A stretch of DNA of 64,000 nucleotides. It comes from Chloroflexota bacterium (lineage in GTDB: Bacteria; Chloroflexota; Anaerolineae; Anaerolineales; UBA4823). This document shows positions 37,092 through 46,474 of the stretch, piece after piece (the first letter of the stretch is position 1; each line of letters opens with the position of its first letter). Below the pieces are notes generated by a model. It had not been told where the DNA came from, searched no databases, and saw only the letters and a program-made list of their open reading frames with translations. Position numbers and translations under genes: made by a program. The stretch is taken from NCBI GenBank assembly GCA_029265355.1, contig JAJUJL010000018.1:1-64000 (forward strand). Reading direction: 5' to 3'.

Positions 37092-38105
37092 TTACAATCC
37101 ATCTCTTTCAATTCCTGCGATCTCTTCTGCCCAATCTCCAACTAGCTCCACTTCCAGCTCGAGCTGGATACCCGTTTGTTCACGGACGATATGCTGCGCG
37201 GTGCGGATCAGACGGTAGACATCCTGCGCTGTCGCCCCGCCAAGGTTGATAAAAAAATTGGCATGCAACGAGCTGATCTGCGCCCCACCGATTTGTAATC
37301 CCTTTAAGCCAGCGGCTTCGATCAGACGTCCCGCGTAATCTCCGGCAGGATTCTTGAACATCGAACCCATGCTCGCTCCGGGCGGCTGAGTGCGCCGTCG
37401 GTAGGCCACCAGCTCATCCAAACGAGCCTGCACCGACTGGGGTGTGCTGCGCGTGAGCTGTAAAGTTGCTGCCAGGACGATTGCCTGAGGTTGGCCTGCC
37501 TGGATTTTGCCTTTGAGGGCGCTGCTCCGGTAGGTGTACTGCAATTGCTCCACCGTCCATTCAACCCTGCCAACACCATGTTGCAAGATTTCTGCCACCA
37601 ACAAATTGCCTGCCATATCGCCGCCGTGGGCGCCAGCGTTGCCAACCACCGCCCCACCCACAGTTCCGGGGATGCCTGCTGCCCACTCCAACCCGCCCAG
37701 GCCGTGTGCTGCCGCCTGGCGCGCCAATGCGCCAAAATTGGCTCCAGACTCTGCCCACACCCGGGGCGGTTCCATCTGCAGATCGAACCGCACGGCGCGT
37801 GCGCGGTTGATGATCGTCACGCCGCGCACACCCCGCTCGCTGACCAGGATGTTCGAGCCGCCGCCCAGGATCACAAAAGGCGCCTTATGCTGCCACAGGA
37901 GCTCGGCTGACTGCACCAGCTCGGAAAGCTGTGTTACCTCGACCAGGTAGTCTGCGCGTCCACCCAGGCGCGCCGCCGTGTAACGATCCAGAGGCTGGTC
38001 GTAATGCAATCGTTCGCCAAAGATCGCCTTGAGCGCAGTCAGGAGCTGCGGCTTATCCAGCAAAGCGTCTCTTGTTTGCATGGGGCGTGGGTGTGATCCG
38101 ATCAT
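37092..38105 (-). CDS. murB: UDP-N-acetylenolpyruvoylglucosamine reductase
   Basis: MurB reduces the enolpyruvyl group to give UDP-MurNAc, using FAD and NADPH. The 337-residue protein shows ARLGGRADYLVEV, VILGGGSNILVSERGVRGV, the FAD-binding GIPGTVGGAVVGNAGAHGGD, YRSSALKG and GASMGSMFKNP. The C-terminus has HANFFINLGGATAQDVYRLI. The catalytic Ser position is in SMGSMFKN. An internal ATG at 38081 is an alternative start. The 27-base gap to the small gene upstream suggests one operon. Confidence 0.96.
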   Translation of the reverse strand: MIGSHPRPMQTRDALLDKPQLLTALKAIFGERLHYDQPLDRYTAARLGGRADYLVEVTQLSELVQSAELLWQHKAPFVILGGGSNILVSERGVRGVTIINRARAVRFDLQMEPPRVWAESGANFGALARQAAAHGLGGLEWAAGIPGTVGGAVVGNAGAHGGDMAGNLLVAEILQHGVGRVEWTVEQLQYTYRSSALKGKIQAGQPQAIVLAATLQLTRSTPQSVQARLDELVAYRRRTQPPGASMGSMFKNPAGDYAGRLIEAAGLKGLQIGGAQISSLHANFFINLGGATAQDVYRLIRTAQHIVREQTGIQLELEVELVGDWAEEIAGIERDGL

Positions 38106-38132
38106 ATCAGGCGCAGATACCTCAGCCTGCTC

Positions 38133-38318
38133 TCACAGGTTCTTGCAGCGCTCGATGAGTTTCAACAGCATCTCCCGGGTGTGGGGAACGCTGCGCCCCT
38201 TGATTGGCGGCTTACGGGAAGGCGCAGGCGGCTGCTCACCCTCTGCAGGGCGAACCTTCAAGTGCAATGCCTGAGGGTCTAACGTTTCTGTGGAGTAAAC
38301 TTTCTTCTCTTCTGCCAT
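38133..38318 (-). CDS. Small hypothetical protein inside the dcw cluster
   Basis: This 61-residue hydrophilic protein lies between murC and murB with short gaps. AAGGA seven bases before the ATG supports translation. It has no membrane segment; a Pro/Lys-rich middle (APSRKPPIKGRSVPHTRE) leads into a predicted helix LLKLIERCKNL at the C-terminus. I do not recognise a family. Its position suggests a role tied to cell-wall synthesis or division, but that is inference only. Confidence 0.65.
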   Translation of the reverse strand: MAEEKKVYSTETLDPQALHLKVRPAEGEQPPAPSRKPPIKGRSVPHTREMLLKLIERCKNL

Positions 38319-38344
38319 TGCTCAATCCTTTCTCAACTGGCGAT

Positions 38345-39754
38345 TTATCTCGCCGAGGCTGCCTGCCTCTCCATCAGCCTCTCGAACACAATCCGGCTCA
38401 ATTCTAGAGCATCGCCCGCTGATAGCACCAGCAGCACATCGTTGGCGCGCAAATGCGCATACAGGTAGCTCGCGGCTTCTTCCAGGGTGGCGCAGTAAGC
38501 CGCGCCGGGGTGCTGCATGCGCTCTACCAATTGGCGTGAAGAAAATCCATCTTTCGGCGCCTGCTCACGCGCCGCATACACCTCGGTGACCACCACCCGA
38601 TCAGCCTCCCGCAGCGCAGCGATGAACTCTTCTCCCAACAGCCGGGTGCGCGAATAGGTGTGCGGTTGCCAGGCTGCCCATACGCGGCGATTGGGGTAGC
38701 GCTGGCGAGCTGCCTCCAGGGTCGCCTTGATCTCGGTTGGATGGTGGGCGTAATCATCCACAATCACCACACCAGCCGCCTCGCCGCGCAAATCGAAGCG
38801 CCGCCCCACGCCCTTGTATTCGCTGAGCGCCCGGGCAGCTCGTTCGAGATCCAGGCCCAGAAAATCTGCCACAGCCAGGGCTGCCGTGGCATTGAGCACG
38901 TTGTGCTTGCCCGGCGCCTGCAGGCTCAACTTTGCCAGAGGTTTCTCCGTGAAGGGGCTGCGCACCAGCGCATCGAAACCGCCGCGCGCATTCACCACCA
39001 AATCCACCGCCTGGTAATCAGGAAGTTCGCGTCCCACCCAGGCGTACAGCCCATAAGAACGCCGTGTGCTGCGCAGTTCGAACTCCGCTTGCAACAAGCC
39101 GCGTGCGCCGGTATCGTCGCTGCAAGCCAACAAAACGCCGCCCGGTTTCACCTGCCTGGCAAACCTGGTGAACGCATCCAGATAATCCCGCGGGGTGGGG
39201 AAGCAATCTGGATGATCATGCTCAATATTGGTCACCACCGCCACCATCGGTTCGAGGCCCAAGAACATATTGTCGTATTCGTCCGCCTCCACCACAAATA
39301 AGCGCCCGCTGCCGGCGCGAGCATTGGCGCCCAGGTTGGCAGAGATGCCGCCGATGATGTAGCCAGGCTGCTCTCCCAAAGCAGTCAACATCCAGGCGAT
39401 CATGGCGGTGGTAGTGGTTTTTCCGTGGGTGCCAGCAACAGCGATACACTGCTGCCCTGCCAGCAAGCTGCCGAAGAACTCGTTGCGTTTAAGCACCGGG
39501 ATACCCTGGGCCAGGGCCGCCTCCACTTCTGGGTTATCGGCTGTCACCGCCGAAGAGCGCACCACCACCTGCGCGCCAACGATGTTTTCTGGGCGATGTC
39601 CGATAAACACCTGCGCACCTGCCTCACGCAGAGAATCGAGGAGCGACGAATCCTGGCGGTCGGAACCGCTCACGGTTTCGCCGCGCTCCAGCAGCACCCG
39701 GGCAATTGCCGAAAGTCCGCTTCCTCCAATGCCGATCAAATGCACATGCGTCAT
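38345..39754 (-). CDS. murC: UDP-N-acetylmuramate--L-alanine ligase
   Basis: MurC adds L-alanine to UDP-MurNAc. The 469-residue protein begins VHLIGIGGSGLSAIARVLLE, then has the ATP-binding AVAGTHGKTTTTAMIAWML, FVVEADEYDNMFLGLEP, NIEHDHPDCF and VIVDDYAHHPTEIKATLEA, all in MurC order. The ATG at 39754 gives a normal length; a longer frame upstream is only read-through across the gap. It follows the cvpA-like gene by 14 bases. Confidence 0.97.
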   Translation of the reverse strand: MTHVHLIGIGGSGLSAIARVLLERGETVSGSDRQDSSLLDSLREAGAQVFIGHRPENIVGAQVVVRSSAVTADNPEVEAALAQGIPVLKRNEFFGSLLAGQQCIAVAGTHGKTTTTAMIAWMLTALGEQPGYIIGGISANLGANARAGSGRLFVVEADEYDNMFLGLEPMVAVVTNIEHDHPDCFPTPRDYLDAFTRFARQVKPGGVLLACSDDTGARGLLQAEFELRSTRRSYGLYAWVGRELPDYQAVDLVVNARGGFDALVRSPFTEKPLAKLSLQAPGKHNVLNATAALAVADFLGLDLERAARALSEYKGVGRRFDLRGEAAGVVIVDDYAHHPTEIKATLEAARQRYPNRRVWAAWQPHTYSRTRLLGEEFIAALREADRVVVTEVYAAREQAPKDGFSSRQLVERMQHPGAAYCATLEEAASYLYAHLRANDVLLVLSAGDALELSRIVFERLMERQAASAR

Positions 39755-39768
39755 CAGTGTATACTGCC

Positions 39769-40296
39769 TCAGATAAAGACCACAATGACAAACAAGAAAG
39801 CCGCCGCCACGCCAAAGTAAATATATGGGCTGTTGTTGGCAATCAGCCACTTGGGCGGCAGCAAGTCCACCAACCCGGGTACCGGGTCTGGTTTGGTGAT
39901 GTATGGCTTGAAAGGATAGTCCGAGATGTGCATGAAATACCACACCGTTCCCACGACCAGGAAACCATTCAATGCGCCCAGGAAAAAGCCCAGCATCGCA
40001 TCCGACAATTTTTCCCGGGCAAAGCGTCCCTGCGGCACCTTCGGCAGATTGGGTGTTTGATAAGCAAACAGCACCAGCATCAGCACAATAATCGTGCGCA
40101 GCCAGAATTGCGGGCTGCCATTGGCATTCAGAAAGTCACGCAGCGAGGTGGGAACAAAGCGCTCCAATACAGCAATAATGAACAGCGACAGCACCACGCC
40201 AAAAGTCACCAGCAATTCCTTCGCCCAACCGCGCATCGAACCGATCAAAGCGAAGATGATCACATACATCCAAAAAGCGAAGGTTAGCTGCATCAT
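39769..40296 (-). CDS. CvpA-family membrane protein
   Basis: The 175-residue protein has four transmembrane helices (about 5-22, 28-48, 70-90 and 105-130) plus a C-terminal one (about 155-173). The N-terminal layout and GSMRGWAKELLVTFGVVLSL, followed later by DAMLGFFLGALNGFLVVG, match the CvpA/colicin V production family. GGAGGT lies five bases before the first of two adjacent ATGs. It is inserted between murG and murC, which is unusual. CvpA proteins are linked to envelope integrity, which would fit the location. Confidence 0.8.
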   Translation of the reverse strand: MMQLTFAFWMYVIIFALIGSMRGWAKELLVTFGVVLSLFIIAVLERFVPTSLRDFLNANGSPQFWLRTIIVLMLVLFAYQTPNLPKVPQGRFAREKLSDAMLGFFLGALNGFLVVGTVWYFMHISDYPFKPYITKPDPVPGLVDLLPPKWLIANNSPYIYFGVAAAFLFVIVVFI

Positions 40297-40324
40297 TCTG
40301 TACCTCCAACTGCTACACAGCCGA

Positions 40325-41473
40325 TTAGCCCGCTGCCAGGGAAACCAGCAAGTTGGCGATCTCTTTCCCGGCCTGCGGACGGGCCAACGAGCGCATCGCT
40401 GCGCCCATCGCCGCCCGTTTAGCCGGGTCGGAAAGCAGGCCAACCAATTCCGGAAGCAGTTTTTCCTGCATTTCACCATCCTGAATGATCCGGGCCGCGC
40501 CGCGCTGCTGCAGATACTGCGCGTTCACCTGCTGGTAGCGCCATGCAAACGGATAAGGCACCAAAATCGCTGGCAGACCAAAAAACGGATACTCGCCCAA
40601 CGAGGAAGCGCCCGCCCGTGAGACGACCACATCGGCGGCCGCCAGAGCCAGCGCCATCTCCTCGTGCAGGTACGGGAAGCAGTGGTAACGATCTGTCACG
40701 TCTTGCGGCAGGTTTGCCAGCGCCTGTTGTGTGTTTGCCTGCACTTCCTGCCAGTCGAGCTGCCCGGTCAGATGCACCACTTGCGCTAATGGCAGTAAAT
40801 CCGGCAAAATCGCCTGCACAGCGCGGTTGATCGAGCGCGCCCCTCGACTCCCGCCCGTGACCAGCACCACGGGTAAGTCAGGGGATAACCCCAACTTTTG
40901 TCGCGCCATGGTTGGGGTGGTGCGCGCCAGGTCCGGTCGCAACGGATAACCAGTTTCGACCACCTGGCTCTTGCGCGGCAGGAAATCCCGGCTTTGCTCA
41001 GCCGTCACCGCGATCCGGTCAGCGAAGCGCGCCAGCACTTTCAACGCCAGTCCAGGCTCGATATCCGGTACATACAGCAAGCTGCGCATGCCGCTCACCA
41101 ACCTGGCAGCCAGCGCCATAGGCACTGCTAGGTAGCCGCCGGTGAAAAGGAGCACATCCGGTTGAAAACGCCGCAAGATGCTGCTCGAGGCAGTTAACCC
41201 GCGCCCCAATTGCCACAAGTTTCCTGGCAGACGGCGCAGCCCAACCCCGTGGACGCCCGCCGCGGGAATACTCTCGAACGCAATGTGTTCCCGCTTCACC
41301 AGTTCCTCCTCCATGCCGCCTGCGCCGCCAACCCAGAGCACCTCAAGACCCGGAAATTTCTGGGGCTCGGCGTCAGCGAGCGCGTACAGGTTTTTCAGCA
41401 CGCTCAGCGCGGGATACACGCCGCCGCCCGTACCGCCGGCGCAAATCAACAACCGAATTGAAGAGCCTGCCAT
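40325..41473 (-). CDS. murG: UDP-GlcNAc transferase making lipid II
   Basis: MurG adds GlcNAc to lipid I on the inner membrane face. The 382-residue protein has the Gly-rich N-terminal loop LLICAGGTGGGVYPALSVL, a hydrophobic patch near PDVLLFTGGYLAVPMALAAR, VTGGSRGARSINRAV, and the C-terminal donor-binding VVSRAGASSLGEYPFFG and LPAILVPYPFAWRYQQ. The ATG at 41473 must be near-correct, since the GGTGG loop starts at about residue 13. Because of this, its start overlaps ftsW by 101 bases. Confidence 0.97.
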   Translation of the reverse strand: MAGSSIRLLICAGGTGGGVYPALSVLKNLYALADAEPQKFPGLEVLWVGGAGGMEEELVKREHIAFESIPAAGVHGVGLRRLPGNLWQLGRGLTASSSILRRFQPDVLLFTGGYLAVPMALAARLVSGMRSLLYVPDIEPGLALKVLARFADRIAVTAEQSRDFLPRKSQVVETGYPLRPDLARTTPTMARQKLGLSPDLPVVLVTGGSRGARSINRAVQAILPDLLPLAQVVHLTGQLDWQEVQANTQQALANLPQDVTDRYHCFPYLHEEMALALAAADVVVSRAGASSLGEYPFFGLPAILVPYPFAWRYQQVNAQYLQQRGAARIIQDGEMQEKLLPELVGLLSDPAKRAAMGAAMRSLARPQAGKEIANLLVSLAAG

Positions 41474-42632
41474 CCTCCTCCTGTGTTTGGATTGATAATC
41501 GCGAGATGTTCATCAAGATGCCAATCGAAGCCAGCGTCACCAATAAGTTCGAGCCGCCAGCGCTGATCAACGGCAATGCATTGCCGGCAAATGGCAGCAT
41601 GTTGACCATCACCGCCATGTTGATAAATGCCTCCCAAACAATCCACAGCGTCAATCCGGAGGCCATCAAAGTGCCCAGGCCATCCGGGGCGCGCCGGGCG
41701 ATGAGCAGGCCACGCCACAACACCACGGTGTACAGAACCAACAAGATGGCTGCGCCGAAAACGCCCGTCTCTTCACCTACCACGGCATAGATGCTATCGG
41801 TGGGCGGTACGGGTAGGCCGGTCAGTTTGGTTTCCGATTTACCGATGCCCACCCCGAACCACCCGCCATTGGAGAATGCCTCCAGGGAGCGCCGTACATG
41901 GTAATGCGCACTTAACGGATCGCGCAGCCCTGGCAAATAAGCGCTGATGCGTTCATTGCCGGTTGGGTTCAACTGCACCACCACCGCGCCGACCAAGAGA
42001 GCCACGACCACCAACAGAAAGATCTGCCGCAGATCGGCACCAGCCAGGAAAAAGAGCGTACCGCCCAGGATAAAGATGGTGACCACAGCGCTCAAGTCGG
42101 GCTGCACAATAATTAACCCGCCCAACACACCCAAAATGACAGACAGGGGGAATAACCCCAGGTTGACATCCTTGAGCTGGTCTTTGCGGGCGTATAACCA
42201 CACAGACAAATACAATACCGTGACGATCTTCGCCAGCTCAGAAGGCTGCACGGAACCGCCAATCAACGTGCGAACTGCATTGTTGCGCACTTCGTTGACC
42301 AGCAACACCACAATCAGCAGAATCACCGTGAATGCCATGGCTGGTACAGCCAATTTTTGCCAGGCGTGGTAATCGACGACCGTCAACGCTACTGCCACGA
42401 TCAAACCCAACCCCAACCAAATGAGCTGGCGCTGGAACATAAATGCTGCGTTTTGATAATGTTGGTAGGAGTAGTCCCAACTGGCTGAATAAACCATCAG
42501 GATCCCAAATACCAATAACGAGACCGAGGCAACCAGTAAGGGCAGGTCGAGCTTAAGTCGCACCCCGCGACGCCGGCTGGCTGGACGTGTAGGCCTTTCG
42601 TTTACAGTTGGTGTACCAGTTGCCGAAAACAT
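41373..42632 (-). CDS. ftsW: FtsW, SEDS-family peptidoglycan polymerase
   Basis: FtsW polymerises glycan strands at the septum together with a class B PBP. The 419-residue protein has about ten transmembrane helices, the N-terminal LLVFGILMVYSAS, and the SEDS signature region VGEETGVFGAAILLVLYTVV and PFAGNALPLISAGGSNLL. The C-terminal Arg-rich tail (VVDLRRRYGRRRVSR) lies in the region that overlaps murG. Its start overlaps the murD end by 31 bases, with GAGGAGA directly before the ATG. Confidence 0.96.
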   Translation of the reverse strand: MFSATGTPTVNERPTRPASRRRGVRLKLDLPLLVASVSLLVFGILMVYSASWDYSYQHYQNAAFMFQRQLIWLGLGLIVAVALTVVDYHAWQKLAVPAMAFTVILLIVVLLVNEVRNNAVRTLIGGSVQPSELAKIVTVLYLSVWLYARKDQLKDVNLGLFPLSVILGVLGGLIIVQPDLSAVVTIFILGGTLFFLAGADLRQIFLLVVVALLVGAVVVQLNPTGNERISAYLPGLRDPLSAHYHVRRSLEAFSNGGWFGVGIGKSETKLTGLPVPPTDSIYAVVGEETGVFGAAILLVLYTVVLWRGLLIARRAPDGLGTLMASGLTLWIVWEAFINMAVMVNMLPFAGNALPLISAGGSNLLVTLASIGILMNISRLSIQTQEEDGRLFNSVVDLRRRYGRRRVSRAERAEKPVRAR

Positions 42633-44011
42633 TCTCCTCGCTCCTCGAAATCTCTAAACTCGTCGAAACTGGTCCCTCCAGGAGAGAGCAGCACGACGTA
42701 ACCCGGGCGCGCCAGGCGAGCCGCTTGTTGCACAGCCTGGCGCAGTCCATCGCACACCGTCAGGCTCGGTCCGGCAGCCTTTTCAGAAGAAGATACGCTT
42801 TCCATTGCTCGCTTGATTTTCTCCGCTGCTTCACCAAACAGGATCAAGTGATCGACGCGCTGGTGCACCAGCCTGGCAAAATCATCCCAGGGCAGGTCTT
42901 TATCCCGCCCGCCAGCCAGCAGGATCAACCGCTCTTGATAAGCTCGGATGGCTGCCATGCTGCGTTCGGGAGCAGTGGCAATCGAATCGTTGATCCAGTC
43001 CGCGCCGCCCCAATGACGCACGAATTCCAGCCGGTGCGCCACGCCGCGGAAGCCTGCCACCCCAGCTCGCATAGCGTGGGCGGGAAGCCGAGCCGCAGCG
43101 GCTATCGCACAGGCTGCCAGCACATTGAGCAAATTATGCTCGCCGCGCAGCAGGATCTCCGACCTGGGCATCAACTCCAGGAGCTGGTTGCCATCCGAGT
43201 AAACCAGACGGTCGCCTTCCACAAAGGCGCTCGGCGCGCGATCGCTGCGCTGCATGCCAAACGCCACCAGCCCACCCCGCACTTGGTCGGCCAGGGACCA
43301 TGCACCAGGGTCGTCGCATCCCAACACAGCCACGTCGCCAGCGCCCTGGAAATCCAGGATGCGCGCCTTGGCAGCCAGGTAAGCTGCCATCGTTTTATGC
43401 CGGTCGAGATGGTTGGGCGTAACATTCAGCACAGCCGCCACTTGCGGCGATTTGGTCATCAGCTCGAGCTGGAAACTGGACAATTCCATCACCGCCAGAT
43501 CGTCTTTCCGCATTTGTTCAAGGTGGGCAATCAGCGGATCACCGATGTTGCCGCCCACCCACACCCGCTGGTCGCCTGGCGTCTGCTCTGCACCAGCCAG
43601 CGCCATGCGCCCCACCAGCGTTGTGGTGGTTGTCTTTCCTGCCGAGCCAGTGATGCCAATCACCCGGCAAGGCGCGGATTCCAGGAAGATTTGCGAGTCG
43701 TTGGTCAGAGGTATGCCTCGCGCTTGTGCGGCTTTCACCAATGACAAATCCAGCGGCACCCCACCGGAAAGACATAAGACATCAGCTCGTTCCAGCAACT
43801 CCAGTGGGTGGTCGCCAAGCACCCATTCGAGCGGGTAGTTGGTGCGTCCCTCCAAATCGCTCAAGGCGGCCATCGCCGGTGCAAGCTCGCTTGCTGTGCG
43901 GCGGTCGTTGATGATCACAGCGCTGCCCAGAGTGGCCAGGTGGCGTGCCAAAGCCAACCCTTGCCGGGCTGCGCCAACCATCACCACGCGCCTGTCACGC
44001 CAATCTGTCAT
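42602..44011 (-). CDS. murD: UDP-N-acetylmuramoylalanine--D-glutamate ligase
   Basis: MurD adds D-glutamate to UDP-MurNAc-L-Ala. The 469-residue protein shows VVMVGAARQGLALARHLA, VIGITGSAGKTTTTTLVGRM, VMELSSFQLELM, NVTPNHLDRHKTMAAYLAAK and WINDSIATAPERSMAAIRAY, then LLSPGGTSFDEFRDFEERG. The ATG at 44011 follows GAGGAG with suitable spacing and removes a 12-residue upstream extension. It lies between mraY and ftsW, the usual order. Confidence 0.97.
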   Translation of the reverse strand: MTDWRDRRVVMVGAARQGLALARHLATLGSAVIINDRRTASELAPAMAALSDLEGRTNYPLEWVLGDHPLELLERADVLCLSGGVPLDLSLVKAAQARGIPLTNDSQIFLESAPCRVIGITGSAGKTTTTTLVGRMALAGAEQTPGDQRVWVGGNIGDPLIAHLEQMRKDDLAVMELSSFQLELMTKSPQVAAVLNVTPNHLDRHKTMAAYLAAKARILDFQGAGDVAVLGCDDPGAWSLADQVRGGLVAFGMQRSDRAPSAFVEGDRLVYSDGNQLLELMPRSEILLRGEHNLLNVLAACAIAAAARLPAHAMRAGVAGFRGVAHRLEFVRHWGGADWINDSIATAPERSMAAIRAYQERLILLAGGRDKDLPWDDFARLVHQRVDHLILFGEAAEKIKRAMESVSSSEKAAGPSLTVCDGLRQAVQQAARLARPGYVVLLSPGGTSFDEFRDFEERGECFRQLVHQL

Positions 44012-44024
44012 CGACTGCCACTCC

Positions 44025-45032
44025 TCATACCACCGCCAGGGCCACACCCAACATGGCCGCCAACAAGCTGATCAACCAAAATCGTTGCACGATCTGCGTC
44101 TCACTCCAACCCAGGAGCTCGAAGTGGTGATGCAATGGCGCCATCTTGAACAGGCGCCGCCCCTCTCCATAGCGCCGGCGGGTGTACTTGAAATAGCCGG
44201 TCTGCAAGATGATGGAAAGGGTAATGCTGACCGGTATGATAGCAATCAAGGGCAGCAACGGCCATTGACCGGTCATCAACGCCACCACCGCCAGGGTAGC
44301 CCCAAGCGGCAGCGATCCAGTATCGCCCATAAACAATTCCGCCGGGTGAACATTGAAATATAGAAATCCAAACAACGCGCCGGTGATGGTGAAACAAAAA
44401 CGCGCCAGGAAGATCTGGCCTTGCAGCAGGGCAATTGCGCCATAGGTGGCGTAAGCGGTGGCAGAAATCAAGCCTGCCATCCCGTCCAGGCCATCCGTAA
44501 AATTCACCGCGTTCGAAAATCCAACCAGCAAGAACATCACCACCGGGATATACCACATCCCAATGTGAATCTCTTTGCTGACACCTGGCAGGTACATCTC
44601 CGGCACATCCAAGAAATAGCGTAGGCCGATGGCAACCAGCACTGAGAAAAGCAGTTGGAAGAAAAATTTCGTGCGGGCGCTCATACCAATCCCTGCCCGC
44701 TTGCCGCGAATCCCTTCCCAATCGTCCACCGCCCCCAACAAACCGTACACCACCAACACACCCAGCGGGAGCAGCACGGAGCGGCCCGAGACACTCAAAC
44801 CAATCAAAGAACCAGCGTTGAGCAGCACGGTGATCAGCAGCACCGGCAGAATAATCATTACCCCACCCATGGTGGGCGTGCCAAGTTTCGTGAAATGGCT
44901 CTGCGGGCCCTCGACGCGGATTTGCTTGCCAATTTTGAAATAGCGCAGCACGCGCAGCAGCGGAGTGCCCCAAATAACCGTCAGCATAAAACTGAACGCA
45001 GCCAGCGAGAGCGAAATTGCAGCCTGATTCAT
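44025..45032 (-). CDS. mraY: Phospho-MurNAc-pentapeptide transferase
   Basis: MraY makes lipid I by moving phospho-MurNAc-pentapeptide onto undecaprenyl phosphate. The 335-residue protein has about ten transmembrane helices and the family motifs FTKLGTPTMGGVMIILPV, VNFTDGLDGMAGL (Mg-binding Asp pair) and PLHHHFELLGWSETQIV. Its ATG overlaps the murF stop in an ATGA arrangement, showing coupling. Confidence 0.97.
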   Translation of the reverse strand: MNQAAISLSLAAFSFMLTVIWGTPLLRVLRYFKIGKQIRVEGPQSHFTKLGTPTMGGVMIILPVLLITVLLNAGSLIGLSVSGRSVLLPLGVLVVYGLLGAVDDWEGIRGKRAGIGMSARTKFFFQLLFSVLVAIGLRYFLDVPEMYLPGVSKEIHIGMWYIPVVMFLLVGFSNAVNFTDGLDGMAGLISATAYATYGAIALLQGQIFLARFCFTITGALFGFLYFNVHPAELFMGDTGSLPLGATLAVVALMTGQWPLLPLIAIIPVSITLSIILQTGYFKYTRRRYGEGRRLFKMAPLHHHFELLGWSETQIVQRFWLISLLAAMLGVALAVV

Positions 45033-46444
45033 TGGCGATGCTCCAATGCTGCTGTGATCTGCTCCATGCGCATACCGCGTGAACCTTTCACCAACACCAC
45101 ATCGTTTGCTCCCAGGTGAGATTTCAAGTACTCGATCGCCTGGTTCGTGTCTGCCATCTCATGCACAGCGCTTTCAACCATCCCAGCCCTGATTGCGCTG
45201 GCAGCAATCACCCGGCCCAGCATGCCTACAGCCACCAACTCATCTGCCACCTCAGCCGCCCGCTTCCCAACCATTTCGTGCCCGGACTGCTCGTAGGGTC
45301 CCAATTCCAGCATATCACCCAATACAGCCACCTTGCGCCCTTCCAGTTCGCTCAGCAAGTTCAATGCTGCCAGGGTCGACTCTGGCGAGGCATTATACGT
45401 ATCATCCAGCAGCAGCGCCCCGCTGGCAGTGCGCACGGCAACCAGGCGCAATTGAGTATGCCCATAGCGCAGGCTGGTGATGATCTCATCCCAGGTGAGG
45501 CCCATCACAAGCCCAACCGCGGCAGCCCGCAAAACGGTATGAACGGAGTGCCTACCGATCATCGGTACCCGCAAGTGCAGAACTTCATTTCTGTAATGCA
45601 ACCGGAAGCGCACGCCATCCAGGCCCAAACCCTCGATCTCGTCCGCCCAAAGATCCGCCTCAGGATCCAGTCCGTAGTAAAAAACACGCGCCTGCGTGCG
45701 ATGCGCCATCTCTCGCACCCACGCGTCATCACGATTGAGAATCGCAACCCCTTCCGGAGCAGGCGGCAGCGCCTCGACCAACTCCCCTTTACCTTGCGCA
45801 ATGGCCTCCTGAGAGCCAGCCCGTTCGGCATGCACCGTGCCCACGTTGGTAATGACGCCGATACGTGGTAGAGCCAGATCGCACAAAAACGCGATCTCAC
45901 CCGGCACATAAAAACCCATTTCCAGCACCGCTACCTGGTGCCCTTTCCCCAGGCGCAGCAAAGAGAGAGGCAACCCGATCTCGTTGTTCAGGTTTCCCGG
46001 GTTTTTCAAGGTGCGGTAGCGCTGTCCCAAAACTTCGGCAATTAATTCCTTCGTGGTCGATTTGCCTACACTGCCAGTAATCGCCACTACCGTCAAATCC
46101 AGCTTGCGCCTCCAAAAACGGGCTGCTCGTTGCAGCGCTTTCAAGCTGTCATCCACGCGCAAGCACAAGGGCGGCTCAGGGAGCTCGGCTGGGAGGGCGC
46201 CCTGGCGCAGGTCGATGCAGGGATATGGCAAGCTCAAGTCGCGCTGGATCAGCGCATAATTTGCGCCATGGTCGAACGCAGCGAGCACATAATCGTGTCC
46301 ATCCGACCGTTCTCCTGGCAGAGCGACGAACATCGAACCGGGGATCACCTGGCGCGAATCGATCACCGCCTCAGTAATGACCTTACCGGCCCCGCTGGGC
46401 CGGTGGTGGGTCAAAGCTTCGATGACATCTGCCAGGGTCAACAC
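45029..46444 (-). CDS. murF: UDP-MurNAc-tripeptide--D-Ala-D-Ala ligase
   Basis: MurF adds the D-Ala-D-Ala dipeptide to the peptidoglycan precursor. The protein of about 471 residues has an N-terminal domain with AVIDSRQVIPGSMFVALPGE, the ATP site VVAITGSVGKSTTKELIAEV, NEIGLPLSLLRL and DDTYNASPESTLAALNLL. The GTG at 46444 follows GGAAGGA; another GTG four codons upstream (46456) is possible. It directly follows the PBP gene, where murE would normally be expected. Confidence 0.96.
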   Translation of the reverse strand: MLTLADVIEALTHHRPSGAGKVITEAVIDSRQVIPGSMFVALPGERSDGHDYVLAAFDHGANYALIQRDLSLPYPCIDLRQGALPAELPEPPLCLRVDDSLKALQRAARFWRRKLDLTVVAITGSVGKSTTKELIAEVLGQRYRTLKNPGNLNNEIGLPLSLLRLGKGHQVAVLEMGFYVPGEIAFLCDLALPRIGVITNVGTVHAERAGSQEAIAQGKGELVEALPPAPEGVAILNRDDAWVREMAHRTQARVFYYGLDPEADLWADEIEGLGLDGVRFRLHYRNEVLHLRVPMIGRHSVHTVLRAAAVGLVMGLTWDEIITSLRYGHTQLRLVAVRTASGALLLDDTYNASPESTLAALNLLSELEGRKVAVLGDMLELGPYEQSGHEMVGKRAAEVADELVAVGMLGRVIAASAIRAGMVESAVHEMADTNQAIEYLKSHLGANDVVLVKGSRGMRMEQITAALEHRQ

Positions 46445-46474
46445 GGATCCTTCCACGCCTCGCTCTAGAACTGC

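Noticed and set aside
39755-39943. 63-codon upstream extension of murC
   Set aside because: It overlaps the CvpA-like gene, and the MurC family start VHLIGIGG follows the ATG at 39754.
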